This document shows, one piece after another, positions 37,434-46,695 of a stretch of 64,000 nt of DNA; position 1 is the stretch's first letter; each line of letters starts with the position of its first letter. A program made the translations under genes and the position numbers. Origin of the DNA: Salinarimonas sp046292825. GTDB lineage: Bacteria; Pseudomonadota; Alphaproteobacteria; Rhizobiales; Beijerinckiaceae. The DNA is taken from NCBI RefSeq assembly GCF_046292825.1, contig NZ_JBKBQG010000004.1:62001-126000 (forward strand). The letters are read 5' to 3'. The notes under the pieces are model-generated. The model worked only from the letters and a program-made list of their open reading frames with translations, made no database searches and was not told the DNA's origin.

Positions 37434-38132
37434 ATGGACGCGGAACAGCTCAAGCGCGCGGCGGCCGAGCGGGCGCTCGCGGCCGTCTCGAGCGGCATGA
37501 AGGTCGGGCTCGGAACGGGCTCGACCGCGCGCCATTTCGTCGCGCTGCTCGGCGATCGCGTCCGCGCCGGCCTCGACGTCGTCTGCGTGCCGACCTCGGA
37601 GGCGACCCGCGCGCAGGCCGAGGCGGAGGGCATCCGCCTCGCGACCCTCGACGATCTCGGCGCGCTCGACGTCACGATCGACGGCGCCGACGAGCTCGAC
37701 GGGGAGCTGCGCCTGATCAAGGGCGGCGGCGGCGCCCATCTGCGCGAGAAGATCGTCGCCTGCGCCTCGCAGCGCATGATCGTGATCGCCGACGGCTCGA
37801 AGCGGGTCGCGACCCTCGGCCGCTTCCCGCTGCCGATCGAGGTCGTGCCCTTCGGGCTCGAGGCGACGCGGCGCGCGGTCGCCCGCGCGATCGAGGCCTC
37901 CGGCGCGACGGGAGAGCTCGTCCTGCGCAGCGGCCCCGAAAACGCCCCGTTCGTCACCGACGGGGGGCACTTCATCCTCGACGCCCATCTCGGTCGAATC
38001 GATGCGCCCGACGCGCTCGCGGCGGCTCTGGCCTGCGTGCCGGGGGTCGTCGAGCACGGCCTGTTCATCGGCATCGCGACGGGCGCCGTGCTCGCGACCG
38101 CAGAGGGCCTCGTCGTCCTCGGCGACGTCTGA
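37434..38132 (+). CDS. rpiA: Ribose-5-phosphate isomerase A
   Basis: A 232-residue cytoplasmic enzyme that interconverts ribose-5-phosphate and ribulose-5-phosphate in the pentose phosphate pathway. GLGTGSTARHFV binds the phosphate, DVTIDGADELD holds the catalytic Asp region, and KGGGGAHLREKIVA contains the catalytic Glu. The length is typical for RpiA. It is followed 34 bp later by a DUF2059 gene and then gor, a gene order common in Rhizobiales. Confidence 0.96.
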   Translation: MDAEQLKRAAAERALAAVSSGMKVGLGTGSTARHFVALLGDRVRAGLDVVCVPTSEATRAQAEAEGIRLATLDDLGALDVTIDGADELDGELRLIKGGGGAHLREKIVACASQRMIVIADGSKRVATLGRFPLPIEVVPFGLEATRRAVARAIEASGATGELVLRSGPENAPFVTDGGHFILDAHLGRIDAPDALAAALACVPGVVEHGLFIGIATGAVLATAEGLVVLGDV

Positions 38133-38166
38133 TACGACGTGTCCTGATTCTCGGAGCCACCACCTC

Positions 38167-38736
38167 ATGAACCGTCACTTCCTCGCCGTCACGATGCTCG
38201 CCGCCGCCCTCGCGCTCGGCGCTCCGTTGCCCGCAGCGCACGCCCAGGACCAGGCCGCCGGCGCCGCCCGCGAGTTCTCGCAGCGCCACATCGCGGTCGC
38301 GCGCGACGTCGTCCGCCTGTCGGGCATGGCCCGCTCGTTCCAGGCGGTCATCCCGCAATTCCAGGAGATGGCCCTGCGCCAGTTCGGCGGCTCCACGCCG
38401 CAGATGGCGGAGGAGGTGCAGGAGATCCTGCGCGAGCTGCGCCCGGAACTGGAGCTGCAGGAGCGTGCCATGATGACCCGCGCGGCGCGCGTCATGGCCG
38501 AGCGGCTCACGGAGGCGGAACTCGACGAGGTCGCCGCCTTCTTCGCCACCGATGCCGGGCGCCGCTACGTCGAGACGCAGCCCGCCGTGCTCGACGGCGT
38601 GATCGGCGAGATGCAGGTCTGGTCGGAGGAACTCGCGGAATACATCGACATCCGCGTGCGCGCCAAGCTCCTCGAGCGCAATCCCGGCACCACGAACCCG
38701 ATCCCGATGCCGCTGCCCGGCGTGCCCCAGCAATGA
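38167..38736 (+). CDS. DUF2059-domain secreted protein
   Basis: A 189-residue protein with a signal peptide (1-26, ending AAHAQ). The helical DUF2059 domain occupies ~90-160 (RAARVMAERLTEAELDEVAAFF then ATDAGRRYVETQPAV). The role of this family is unknown; it is secreted or periplasmic. It is conserved between rpiA and gor. The tail is Pro-rich. Confidence 0.88.
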   Translation: MNRHFLAVTMLAAALALGAPLPAAHAQDQAAGAAREFSQRHIAVARDVVRLSGMARSFQAVIPQFQEMALRQFGGSTPQMAEEVQEILRELRPELELQERAMMTRAARVMAERLTEAELDEVAAFFATDAGRRYVETQPAVLDGVIGEMQVWSEELAEYIDIRVRAKLLERNPGTTNPIPMPLPGVPQQ

Positions 38737-38767
38737 GTCGCGGCGGTCGCCGCGGACGAGGTGAGCG

Positions 38768-40129
38768 ATGAGCGCGTTCGATGTCGACCTGTTCGTGATC
38801 GGCGGCGGTTCGGGGGGCGTGCGCGCGGCGCGGATCGCGGCCACCTACGGCGCGCGCGTCATGATCGCCGAGGAGTTCCGGTACGGCGGCACCTGCGTCA
38901 TCCGCGGCTGCGTGCCGAAGAAGCTGATGGTGCTCGCCGGCCGCTTCGCCGACGATTTCCGCGACGCCGCCGGCTACGGCTGGAGCGTCGGCGAGACGCG
39001 CTTCGACTGGCGGGCGCTGATCGCCGCGAAGGATCGCGAGATCGCCCGGCTCGAGGGCGTCTATCGCGGCAATCTCGAGCGGGCGGGCGTAACCGTTCGC
39101 GACGGCCGCGCGGTGATCGAGGGCCCGCACGAGGTCCGCCTCCTCGCGACCGGCGAGCGCATCCGCGCGGCCCACATCCTCGTCGCGGTCGGCGCGCGGC
39201 CCTCGCTCGAGCCGACGATCCCCGGCGGCGAGCTCGGCATCACCTCGAACGAGGTCTTCGATCTCGCCGAGCAGCCCCGGCGCGTGCTCGTCATCGGCGG
39301 CGGCTACATCGCGGTCGAGTTCGCGGGTATCTTCGCGGGGCTCGGCAGCGAGACGGCGCTGCTCCACCGGGGCGACAAGCTCCTGCGCGGCTTCGACGAG
39401 GAGCTGCGCGACAAGCTCGGCGCGGCTTATGCGCGGCGCGGCGTCGAGCTCCTGCTCGGGCGCACCGCCGAGGCGATGGAGCGCACGGGGGACGGCATCG
39501 CGGTGCGGCTCTCGAGCGGCGAGACGCGGGTGTTCGACCAGGTCCTCGTCGCCACGGGCCGGCGCCCCAACACCGCCGGCCTCGGCCTCGAGACGGCGAA
39601 CGTGGCCCTCGACGAGGGCGGCGCCATCGTGGTCGACGCCTATTCGCGCACGCTCTGCCCCTCGATCTACGCGGTCGGCGACGTGACGAACCGCGCGAAC
39701 CTCACCCCCGTCGCGATCCGCGAGGGGCACGCCTTCGCGGACACGGTCTTCGGCGGCAAGCCGACGATGGTCTCGCACGAGATCATCCCCACCGCCGTGT
39801 TCTCGACGCCGGAGATCGGCACCGTCGGCTGCTCGGAGGAGCTCGCGCGCGCGCGCGGCGGCGAGGTCGCGATCTACAAGACGTCGTTCCGCTCGATGCG
39901 CGCGACCCTGTCGGGCCGCGACGATCCGGTCTTCATGAAGCTCGTCGTCGACAAGCCGTCCGACCGGCTCCTCGGCGCGCATCTGATGGGCCCCGAATCG
40001 GGCGAACTGATCCAGCTCCTCGGCACGCTCGTCACCATGGGCGCCACCAAGGCCGATCTCGACCGCACCATCGCCGTCCACCCGACGGCGGCGGAGGAAC
40101 TCGTGACGATGCGCACGCCCGTGGCGTGA
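38768..40129 (+). CDS. gor: Glutathione reductase
   Basis: A 453-residue flavoprotein disulphide reductase that regenerates glutathione with NADPH. The FAD motif GGGSGGVRAAR lies at ~12-22; the redox disulphide is C43-VIRG-C48, the glutathione-reductase spacing. The NADP-binding motif GGGYIAVEFAGIF and the C-terminal HPTAAEE His-Glu pair are present. It is the third gene of the rpiA-DUF2059-gor run (31-bp gap) and is therefore probably cotranscribed. Confidence 0.95.
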   Translation: MSAFDVDLFVIGGGSGGVRAARIAATYGARVMIAEEFRYGGTCVIRGCVPKKLMVLAGRFADDFRDAAGYGWSVGETRFDWRALIAAKDREIARLEGVYRGNLERAGVTVRDGRAVIEGPHEVRLLATGERIRAAHILVAVGARPSLEPTIPGGELGITSNEVFDLAEQPRRVLVIGGGYIAVEFAGIFAGLGSETALLHRGDKLLRGFDEELRDKLGAAYARRGVELLLGRTAEAMERTGDGIAVRLSSGETRVFDQVLVATGRRPNTAGLGLETANVALDEGGAIVVDAYSRTLCPSIYAVGDVTNRANLTPVAIREGHAFADTVFGGKPTMVSHEIIPTAVFSTPEIGTVGCSEELARARGGEVAIYKTSFRSMRATLSGRDDPVFMKLVVDKPSDRLLGAHLMGPESGELIQLLGTLVTMGATKADLDRTIAVHPTAAEELVTMRTPVA

Positions 40130-40202
40130 GCCCCCTGCTCGACCGACGTCGGCGCCCCATATGGGCTGCGACGCTCGAAGAACCGCGTGAGGACCCCCGA
40201 TC

Positions 40203-41252
40203 ATGCATTATCGCCCCCTCGGGCGCACCGGCCTCGAGGTCAGCGCGCTCTGTCTCGGCACGATGACCTACGGCGAGCAGAACAGCGAGGCCGAGGGCCA
40301 CGCGCAGCTCGACTACGCCTTCGAGCGCGGCGTCAACTTCGTCGACACCGCCGAACTCTATCCGATCCCGCCGAAGGCGCAGACGCAGGGGCGCACCGAG
40401 GAGATCCTCGGCACCTGGATGAAGGCGCGGCGCAACCGCGCCGACGTGATCCTCGCGACCAAGGTGGTGGGGCGCTCGGGCAATACCTGGTTCCGCGACG
40501 ACGGAGCGCCGGCCGAGCTCTCGCGCGCGCAGATCAACGAGGCGATCGACAAGAGCCTGCGGCGGCTGCAGACGGATTACATCGATCTCTACCAGGTCCA
40601 TTGGCCCGACCGCGCGGTGACGCAGTTCGGCTCCGTGCCGACCGTCTATCGCCGCCCGGATCCCGCACCCGAGCATCCGATCGAGGAGACGCTGGAGGTG
40701 CTCGACGGGCTCGTGCGCGCGGGCAAGGTGCGCCATGTCGGCGTCTCGAACGAGAGCCCCTGGGGGGTGATGGCCTATCTGAAGCATGCGGAGACGAAGG
40801 GGCTCGCCCGCATCGCCTCGATCCAGAACGCCTACAGCCTCGTCAACCGCACCTTCGAGAGCGGGCTCGCCGAGATCGCGATCCGCGAGGATGTCGGCCT
40901 CCTCGCCTATTCGGCGCTGGCGCAGGGCTATCTCACGGGCAAGTACGAGGGCGGCGCACGGCCGCCCGGTGCCCGCAAGACCCTGTTCGACCGCCTGCAG
41001 CGCTACGAGACGCCCGGCGCGCCGGCGGCGATCACGGCCTATGTCGCGCTTGCCCGCGATCTGGGGTTCGACCCGGCGCAGCTCGCCCTCGCCTTCGCTA
41101 CCTCGCGGCCCTTCACCACCGCGACGATCGTCGGCGCCACGAGCCTCGCGCAGCTGCGCATCGCGATCGATTCGCTCGAGCTGCGCATCGATCCCGCGAT
41201 CGAGGCCGCGATCGACGCGATCCATCTTCGGAACGCCAATCCCTGTCCGTGA
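40203..41252 (+). CDS. Aldo/keto reductase, Tas-like
   Basis: A 349-residue NADPH-dependent reductase with the TIM-barrel AKR pattern: GRTGLEVSALCLGTMTYGEQ, NFVDTAELYP (Asp and Tyr of the catalytic tetrad), LATKV (Lys) and QVHWPDR (His). It most resembles the Tas/YajO branch, whose natural substrates are poorly known. It is on the same strand as gor with a 73-bp gap. A role in aldehyde detoxification is inferred only from the family. Confidence 0.92.
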   Translation: MHYRPLGRTGLEVSALCLGTMTYGEQNSEAEGHAQLDYAFERGVNFVDTAELYPIPPKAQTQGRTEEILGTWMKARRNRADVILATKVVGRSGNTWFRDDGAPAELSRAQINEAIDKSLRRLQTDYIDLYQVHWPDRAVTQFGSVPTVYRRPDPAPEHPIEETLEVLDGLVRAGKVRHVGVSNESPWGVMAYLKHAETKGLARIASIQNAYSLVNRTFESGLAEIAIREDVGLLAYSALAQGYLTGKYEGGARPPGARKTLFDRLQRYETPGAPAAITAYVALARDLGFDPAQLALAFATSRPFTTATIVGATSLAQLRIAIDSLELRIDPAIEAAIDAIHLRNANPCP

Positions 41253-41319
41253 AATTTATCACCGAATCGGGCGATGCCGCGCGGTCGGATTCACGGTCGC
41301 TTAGCGCCTGCCAGTCACC

Positions 41320-43095
41320 ATGTGGCTGGAAGTCGCAACAAGAAGCGATGCGCAGATGGACGGGGCAGGATTCTTCGGACGGGACGGCGAGACCGCTGCG
41401 GGCCGTCTCGCGCTCGCCCGTCCGGGAGAGCGCGCCGCGCCGCTCGCCGCCCATGCGGCGCGCCTCGTCGGCATCGGCGGCTTCCGCTGCCTCGGCGAGG
41501 CGGCCGAGTGGACCCGCGAGACCGCCGACGTCCTGCGCCTGCCCGATTGCGCCGAGCCGACCGTCGAGAGCCTTCTCGCCGCTTTCCCGGCGGAGGCGCG
41601 GGCCGAGGTCGCCGAACATCTCGCCGCCGCCGCGCGGGGCATCCCGTTCGACGCCGAGATCCTGCTGCGCCGCGACGCGAACCGCCCGCTCTTCGTGCGC
41701 CTCGTCGGCGAGCCGGATCCGGAGCGTGCGGGCGGCGTTCGCGGCGCCGTGCAGGACGCGAGCCGCCGGCCCGTCGAGGAAGGCGCGCTCTGGACGCTCG
41801 CCAATGTCGACGACCTCACCGGCCTTTGGAACCGCAAACGCTTCGGCGAGCTCGTCGCGGCCGCCTGCGCCCGCCCCGATGCGGGGCTCCTGTTCGTCGA
41901 CGTGGACCGGATCAAGGACGTCAACGACACCTGGGGCCATTCGATCGGCGACGCCCTGATCGCGGCCATCGGCGCGCGGATCGCGGCCCGGCTCGGGCCA
42001 GACGCCCACGCCGCGCGCCTCGGCGGGGATCGCTTCGGGATCGTGCTGACGCAGGGCGCCGACGCCGCGCGCATGGCCGAGATCGCGGCGCGCCTCCTCG
42101 GCGCCTGCGATGCCGAGATCACGCTGCCGGGCGGCCACGCCCTCGTCGCCTCCGTCTCGATCGGCGGCGCCCTCGCCGCCGATGCGGAGGGACCCGACGG
42201 GCTGCGCATCGCCGCCGACACCGCGCTCGACGAGGCCAAGTCCTCGGGGCGGGGCTGCTACGTTCCCTATCGTCCGGCGATCCGCATCGCCCAGGCCCGC
42301 CGCCTCGAGGAGGTGCGGGAGGCCGCTTCCTATCTCGAGAGCGGCGCCGTCGAGCCGCGCTACATGCCGGTGGTGCGGCTGTCGGACCGCTATCTGTGCG
42401 GCTTCGAGGCGCTCGCGCGCTTCGTCGACGGCGAGGCCGCCCATTCTCCCGCGCAATACCCCGCCGCGCTCGCCGATGCCCGGCTCGGGCACCAGCTCAC
42501 CACCCGCATGCTGGAGGGCGTCGCGCGCGATCTCGCCGCCTTCGCGCGCGAGGGAATCGTGTTCGACAAGGTCGGCGTCAACGTCACCCTCGCCGATTTC
42601 CGGCGCGGCGACCTCGAGGAGCGGATCGCGCGCATCTTCGGCGAGGCCGGCGTGGCGCAGGAAAAGCTCGTGATCGAGGTGACCGAGCAGGTCTTCCTCT
42701 CCGGCGAGGCCGATTGCGTGGCGCGCACGGCGGCGCGGCTGCGCGAGAAGGGCGTGCGCATCTCGCTCGACGATTTCGGCACCGGCTTCGCGTCGCTGAC
42801 CCATCTGCGCACCTTCCCGCTCGACACGATCAAGATCGACCGCTCCTTCGTCTCGCGGATCACCGAGGACGCGCCGAGCCTCGCCATCGTCGGCGGTCTG
42901 ATCGAGCTCGCCTCGCGGCTCTCGATCGATCTCGTCGCGGAGGGCATCGAGACGCGCGCGCAGCTCGAGCTGTTGGAGCGGCTCGGCTGCCCCTTTGGCC
43001 AGGGCTACCTGTTCGCGCCCCCGCTCGCCTACGCGCAGGCCGGCGCCTTCGTGCGCCGAGCGGGCGCGGAGATGCGCACGCCGCTCGCCGCGTAG
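41320..43095 (+). CDS. GGDEF (degenerate)-EAL cyclic di-GMP phosphodiesterase
   Basis: A 591-residue protein with a PAS-like N-terminal part, a GGDEF-type domain whose motif reads GGDRF (235-239), and an EAL domain. Loss of the catalytic Glu makes cyclase activity unlikely; the domain may bind GTP as an allosteric switch. EAL residues are intact: E363 (FEALARF), EVTE, DDFGTGFAS, KIDRSFV, AEGIET and GQGYLF. It would hydrolyse cyclic di-GMP. No signal peptide or membrane segment is seen. The start is uncertain; ATG 41356 is an alternative. Confidence 0.9.
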   Translation: MWLEVATRSDAQMDGAGFFGRDGETAAGRLALARPGERAAPLAAHAARLVGIGGFRCLGEAAEWTRETADVLRLPDCAEPTVESLLAAFPAEARAEVAEHLAAAARGIPFDAEILLRRDANRPLFVRLVGEPDPERAGGVRGAVQDASRRPVEEGALWTLANVDDLTGLWNRKRFGELVAAACARPDAGLLFVDVDRIKDVNDTWGHSIGDALIAAIGARIAARLGPDAHAARLGGDRFGIVLTQGADAARMAEIAARLLGACDAEITLPGGHALVASVSIGGALAADAEGPDGLRIAADTALDEAKSSGRGCYVPYRPAIRIAQARRLEEVREAASYLESGAVEPRYMPVVRLSDRYLCGFEALARFVDGEAAHSPAQYPAALADARLGHQLTTRMLEGVARDLAAFAREGIVFDKVGVNVTLADFRRGDLEERIARIFGEAGVAQEKLVIEVTEQVFLSGEADCVARTAARLREKGVRISLDDFGTGFASLTHLRTFPLDTIKIDRSFVSRITEDAPSLAIVGGLIELASRLSIDLVAEGIETRAQLELLERLGCPFGQGYLFAPPLAYAQAGAFVRRAGAEMRTPLAA

Positions 43096-43168
43096 ACGTA
43101 GCCGTTTCCCGCGCGCGCCGAATGGGTTAGCTATCGGCCACGCGATCGCGGGAACGGGAGCGGCGGCC

Positions 43169-43648
43169 ATGGCCAAGATCATCGACGAATTCAAGACCTT
43201 CGCCCTGCGCGGCAACGTGGTCGACCTCGCGGTCGGCGTGATCATCGGCGCCGCCTTCTCGCGGATCGTCTCCTCGCTCGTCGACGACGTCTTCACGCCG
43301 GTGCTCGGCGCCGTCACCGGCGGGCTCGATTTCACGAATTACTTCATCGCGCTGTCCTCCGACGTCACGGCGACGACGCTCGCCGAGGCGCGGGCGCAAG
43401 GGGCGGTGATCGCCTACGGCGCCTTCCTGACGGCGACGATCAACTTCCTCATCGTGGCCTGGGTGCTCTTCCTCCTCATCCGCGGCATCAATCGGCTTCG
43501 CGCCGCGCAGGACCGCCGGGTCGAGACCCCGCCCGCGCCCCCGGAGATTCCCGCCGACGTGAAGCTCCTCTCCGAAATTCGCGACCTTCTCGCAACAGGC
43601 GGCGAGGCAACGCGAAAAAAATCGGCCGAGGGTCCAAAAACCGATTGA
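43169..43648 (+). CDS. mscL: Large-conductance mechanosensitive channel MscL
   Basis: A 159-residue protein with two membrane helices (NVVDLAVGVIIGAAFSRIVSSL near residue 16-37 and INFLIVAWVLFLLIRGIN near 91-108) and the family start KIIDEFKTFALRG. It opens under membrane tension on hypo-osmotic shock. The C-terminal helix EIPADVKLLSEIRDLL bundles the pentamer. The periplasmic loop is longer than in E. coli (about 20 residues more). It stands upstream of the ornithine decarboxylase leader. Confidence 0.95.
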   Translation: MAKIIDEFKTFALRGNVVDLAVGVIIGAAFSRIVSSLVDDVFTPVLGAVTGGLDFTNYFIALSSDVTATTLAEARAQGAVIAYGAFLTATINFLIVAWVLFLLIRGINRLRAAQDRRVETPPAPPEIPADVKLLSEIRDLLATGGEATRKKSAEGPKTD

Positions 43649-44114
43649 AGCGGGGGCGAATCGGTCCTATCTACGCCTTGCCCAATTTCGCACGTGCCTG
43701 TGGTCGCGTGCCGGTCGGTGGGCATCCGGACAAGAGGCCGGACAGCCGCCCGGGGGATCCTACCCCCGATACCCCTGACCGGCAGCCGGAGGCGAAACCG
43801 GCGCACTCCGCTCTCAAGCGGGGAACGCGGCTTAAAGCAACGACGACACGGGCTTTTTTGGTCTCGGCCGCCCTCCAAAGGCGGCCACCGAAGAGGCTTG
43901 TCTCATCTTTGCCGGCCGTGCGGTTCGGGATCTCCCCGTACCAATCCATGGCAGCTACGTCGGGTCGATCGACCGTCGCTCTGCGCGCGTCTCCAAAGCG
44001 TGCGCCGCGCGAGCGGGCGATACCCATCCTAGCTACGCGATCGCTGCGCGCGATCGCGGTCGTGTTCACGCGGGTGGCCTAGACGCCGCCCACTCGACCT
44101 ATGGGGAGGGCGCC
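43649..44114. promoter_or_regulatory. Long structured leader upstream of ornithine decarboxylase
   Basis: 466 bp without a credible gene. It contains several possible hairpins, the clearest a 7-bp stem at 43866-43872 / 43880-43886 (GGCCGCC with GGCGGCC) just after a T6 run, and a GC-poor to GC-mixed composition. Alphaproteobacterial ornithine decarboxylase genes are known to carry a conserved RNA motif (speF) in this position, so a polyamine-related cis element is a reasonable guess, not checked against a model. Confidence 0.45.
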
Positions 44115-45263
44115 ATGACCGAGCGCATCCGTGAGTTTCTGCGCCACCGCCGCGAGGACGGGCCCTGCCTCGTCGTCGATCTCGACGTCGTGCGCGACAA
44201 TTACGCCAAGTTCGCCCGTGCGCTGCCGGACACCCGCGTGTTCTACGCGGTGAAGGCGAACCCGGCGCCGGAGCTGCTCGCCATGCTCGCGCAGCTCGGC
44301 TCGTGCTTCGACACGGCGTCCGTCGTCGAGATCGAGCTCGCGCTCGCCGCCGGCGCCACGCCCGACCGGATCTCCTTCGGCAACACCATCAAGAAGGAGC
44401 GCGACATCGTCCGTGCGCTCGAGTACGGCGTGCGCCTCTTCGCGGTCGATTGCGAGGCGGAGGTCGACAAGATCGCCCGGGCGACGGCGCTCGTCGGTGC
44501 CGAGGGCGTGAAGGTCTTCTGCCGCATCCTGTGCGACGGCGCGGGCGCCGAATGGCCGCTCTCGCGGAAGTTCGGCTGCGAGCCGGAGATGGCGGTCGAG
44601 GTGCTCGAGCACGCCCACCGGGCGGGCCTCGAGGCCTATGGCGTGTCCTTCCACGTCGGGTCGCAGCAGGGCAATGTCGGCGCCTGGGACCAGGCGCTCG
44701 CCTCCTCCTCGGCGATCTTCCAGACGCTCGCCGAGCGCGGGATCGTGCTCTCGATGGTCAATCTCGGCGGGGGCTTCCCGACGCGGTACCTGAAGGACAT
44801 CCCCGCGGTCGAGGCCTATGGCCAGTCGATCTTCGAGGCGCTGTCGCGGCATTTCGGCAACCGCATCCCGGAGACGATCATCGAGCCGGGTCGCGGCATG
44901 GTCGGCAATGCCGGCATGATCGAGGCCGAGGTGGTGCTCGTCTCCAAGAAGAGCCGCGCCGAGGGCGAGACGCGCTGGGTCTATCTCGACATCGGCAAGT
45001 TCGGCGGCCTCGCCGAGACGATGGACGAGTCGATCCGCTACGCGATCCGCACGGACCGCGACGGCGACGAGATGGAGCCCTGCGTGCTCGCCGGCCCGAC
45101 CTGCGATTCGGCGGACGTCCTCTACGAGAAGACGCCCTATCCGCTGCCGGTCTCGCTCGCGATCGGCGACAAGGTGCTGATCGAGGGCACGGGCGCCTAC
45201 ACGACGACCTACGCGGCCGTCGCCTTCAACGGCTTCCCGCCCTTGAAGAGCTACGTGATCTGA
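44115..45263 (+). CDS. Ornithine/lysine decarboxylase (fold-type III, PLP)
   Basis: A 382-residue PLP enzyme of the alanine-racemase fold, unlike E. coli SpeC. K47 in FYAVKANP binds PLP. SFHVGSQ, LGGGFP and EPGRGMVG mark the phosphate-binding loops, and C330 in CDSADVLYE is the partner-subunit catalytic Cys region. It makes putrescine from ornithine, possibly cadaverine from lysine. The length matches the eukaryotic-type bacterial ODC of Rhizobiales. It is preceded by a long leader and followed by a strong terminator, so it is monocistronic and likely controlled at RNA level. Confidence 0.94.
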   Translation: MTERIREFLRHRREDGPCLVVDLDVVRDNYAKFARALPDTRVFYAVKANPAPELLAMLAQLGSCFDTASVVEIELALAAGATPDRISFGNTIKKERDIVRALEYGVRLFAVDCEAEVDKIARATALVGAEGVKVFCRILCDGAGAEWPLSRKFGCEPEMAVEVLEHAHRAGLEAYGVSFHVGSQQGNVGAWDQALASSSAIFQTLAERGIVLSMVNLGGGFPTRYLKDIPAVEAYGQSIFEALSRHFGNRIPETIIEPGRGMVGNAGMIEAEVVLVSKKSRAEGETRWVYLDIGKFGGLAETMDESIRYAIRTDRDGDEMEPCVLAGPTCDSADVLYEKTPYPLPVSLAIGDKVLIEGTGAYTTTYAAVAFNGFPPLKSYVI

Positions 45264-45301
45264 TCCCGGCTGCGCCGGGCAGAGAGAAGCCGAGACGAAA
45301 A

Positions 45302-45331
45302 GCCCCTCCCGGCGACGGGAGGGGCTTTTTT
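45302..45331 (+). terminator. Intrinsic terminator of the ornithine decarboxylase gene
   Basis: A perfect 9-bp stem (GCCCCTCCC with GGGAGGGGC, six-base loop) is followed by six T residues, 39 bp after the stop. Confidence 0.92.
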
Positions 45332-45367
45332 CGTGCGCGCGGTCTTGGGGCTTTGCCGCGAAGCGCC

Positions 45368-45874
45368 TCAGCCGCTGCGGGCGGCGGTCTCGATGCGGGC
45401 GCGCTCGGCGTCGCCGAGGTCCATGCGCTCGGCGAGGATCTGGAGGAAGGCGCGCTCCTGCATCGTGTCGGGCTCGATGGCGAGGCGGGCGGCGGCATAG
45501 GCGCGCGCGGCCGCCTCGGGAGTGGCGACGCGGTCGGCGATCTCCTCGATGTCCATCGGCCAGCGCATCTCGTTCTCGAGCCAGGCGGCATCGTCGGGGT
45601 CGAGACCCGCATCGCGCATGCCCTCGATGAGGCGCGCGCGCTCCTCGGCTGTGACGACGCCCTCGGCCGCCGCGGCGGCGACCATCACCCGCACGAGAAA
45701 GGTCGCCTCGTCCTCGTCGAGCCGGCCGAGATCGAGGATCGCGTCGGGGGAGGGGGCCTTGCCCTCGGCGACCGCGCCGGGCTCGGCTGCGCCGCGGCCG
45801 AGAACCCGCGCGGCGGCCGCGCCGATCCGTCCCGTCGCCGCGGACAGGGCGTCGAGCATGCGTCTTGCGTCCAT
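45368..45874 (-). CDS. TerB-like/DUF533-type protein
   Basis: A 168-residue soluble protein. After a variable N terminus, residues ~55-160 form a helical acidic domain with MVAAAAAEGVVTAEERARLIEGM and RAYAAARLAIEPDTMQERAFL, the pattern of the TerB/YebE (DUF533) fold. Family members are linked to tellurite tolerance or to membrane stress, with no proven chemistry. It is on the same strand as eda, 49 bp downstream of it. Confidence 0.82.
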   Translation of the reverse strand: MDARRMLDALSAATGRIGAAAARVLGRGAAEPGAVAEGKAPSPDAILDLGRLDEDEATFLVRVMVAAAAAEGVVTAEERARLIEGMRDAGLDPDDAAWLENEMRWPMDIEEIADRVATPEAAARAYAAARLAIEPDTMQERAFLQILAERMDLGDAERARIETAARSG

Positions 45875-45923
45875 ACGATGGTCCTTCCCTCGCCACGTGC
45901 CTGTCGCGAGGGACGAACGCGGC

Positions 45924-46607
45924 TCAGCCGACGCTCGTTCCGGACGCGGCGGCTCCAGCAGCCCCGGCGGCGCGCGGCAGCGCGGCGGCGGCCTCGGCCA
46001 GCGTCCGGATCGCGGCGACGTCGCGGGCGGCGAGGGCGTCCTTCGGCGTGATCCAGGTCCCGCCGACACAGACCACGTTTGGACAGGCGAGATAGTCCCC
46101 CGCATTCGCCGCGGTGATCCCGCCCGTCGGGCAGAAGCGCAGGCTCGGCAGCGGGCCGTGGACGGCCTTGAGGAAGGCCGGCCCGCCGACCACCGAGGCC
46201 GGGAAGGCCTTCACGAACGAAAACCCGTGCTCCATCAGCGCGAGCGCCTCGCTCACGCTCGCGCAGCCCGGCAGAGCGGGCACGGGGGCGCTCGCGAGCG
46301 CCTCGGCGAGCCGCGCGGAGGTGCCCGGCGTGACGAGGGCGCGCGCGCCGGCGTCCACCGCCTCGCCGATCTGGCTCGGCGCGGTGATCGTGCCGGCGAC
46401 GAGATAGGCGTCGGGCACCTGCCGCGCGATGGCGCGGATCACGTCGAGGGCGTGCGGCGTGCGCAGGGTCACCTCGATCACCGGCAGTCCGGCATGGACG
46501 AGCGTCGAGGCCAGAACCGGCGCGAAACCGACGTCGTCGAGGCTCACCACGGGGATCACCGGCGCGCGCGAAGCGGCCGCGAGGAGAGCGTTGGTCCTGT
46601 CGCGCAT
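45924..46607 (-). CDS. eda: KDPG/KHG aldolase
   Basis: A 227-residue class I aldolase that splits 2-keto-3-deoxy-6-phosphogluconate into pyruvate and glyceraldehyde-3-phosphate in the Entner-Doudoroff pathway. The catalytic residues E45, R49 and the Schiff-base K133 (FVKAFPA) fall at the same numbers as in the E. coli enzyme; FCPTGGIT binds the phosphate. ATG 46607 begins the conserved-length form. The Ala-rich tail is unusual. The edd gene is not nearby. Confidence 0.95.
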   Translation of the reverse strand: MRDRTNALLAAASRAPVIPVVSLDDVGFAPVLASTLVHAGLPVIEVTLRTPHALDVIRAIARQVPDAYLVAGTITAPSQIGEAVDAGARALVTPGTSARLAEALASAPVPALPGCASVSEALALMEHGFSFVKAFPASVVGGPAFLKAVHGPLPSLRFCPTGGITAANAGDYLACPNVVCVGGTWITPKDALAARDVAAIRTLAEAAAALPRAAGAAGAAASGTSVG

Positions 46608-46695
46608 GTCTCGGTCCTCGTCCTCGCCGTCGGTGCGGGTCGATTCCGGCGGAGGGCGCACGATCGACCGGGGACGCGGGCGCCGTCAACCCGGT

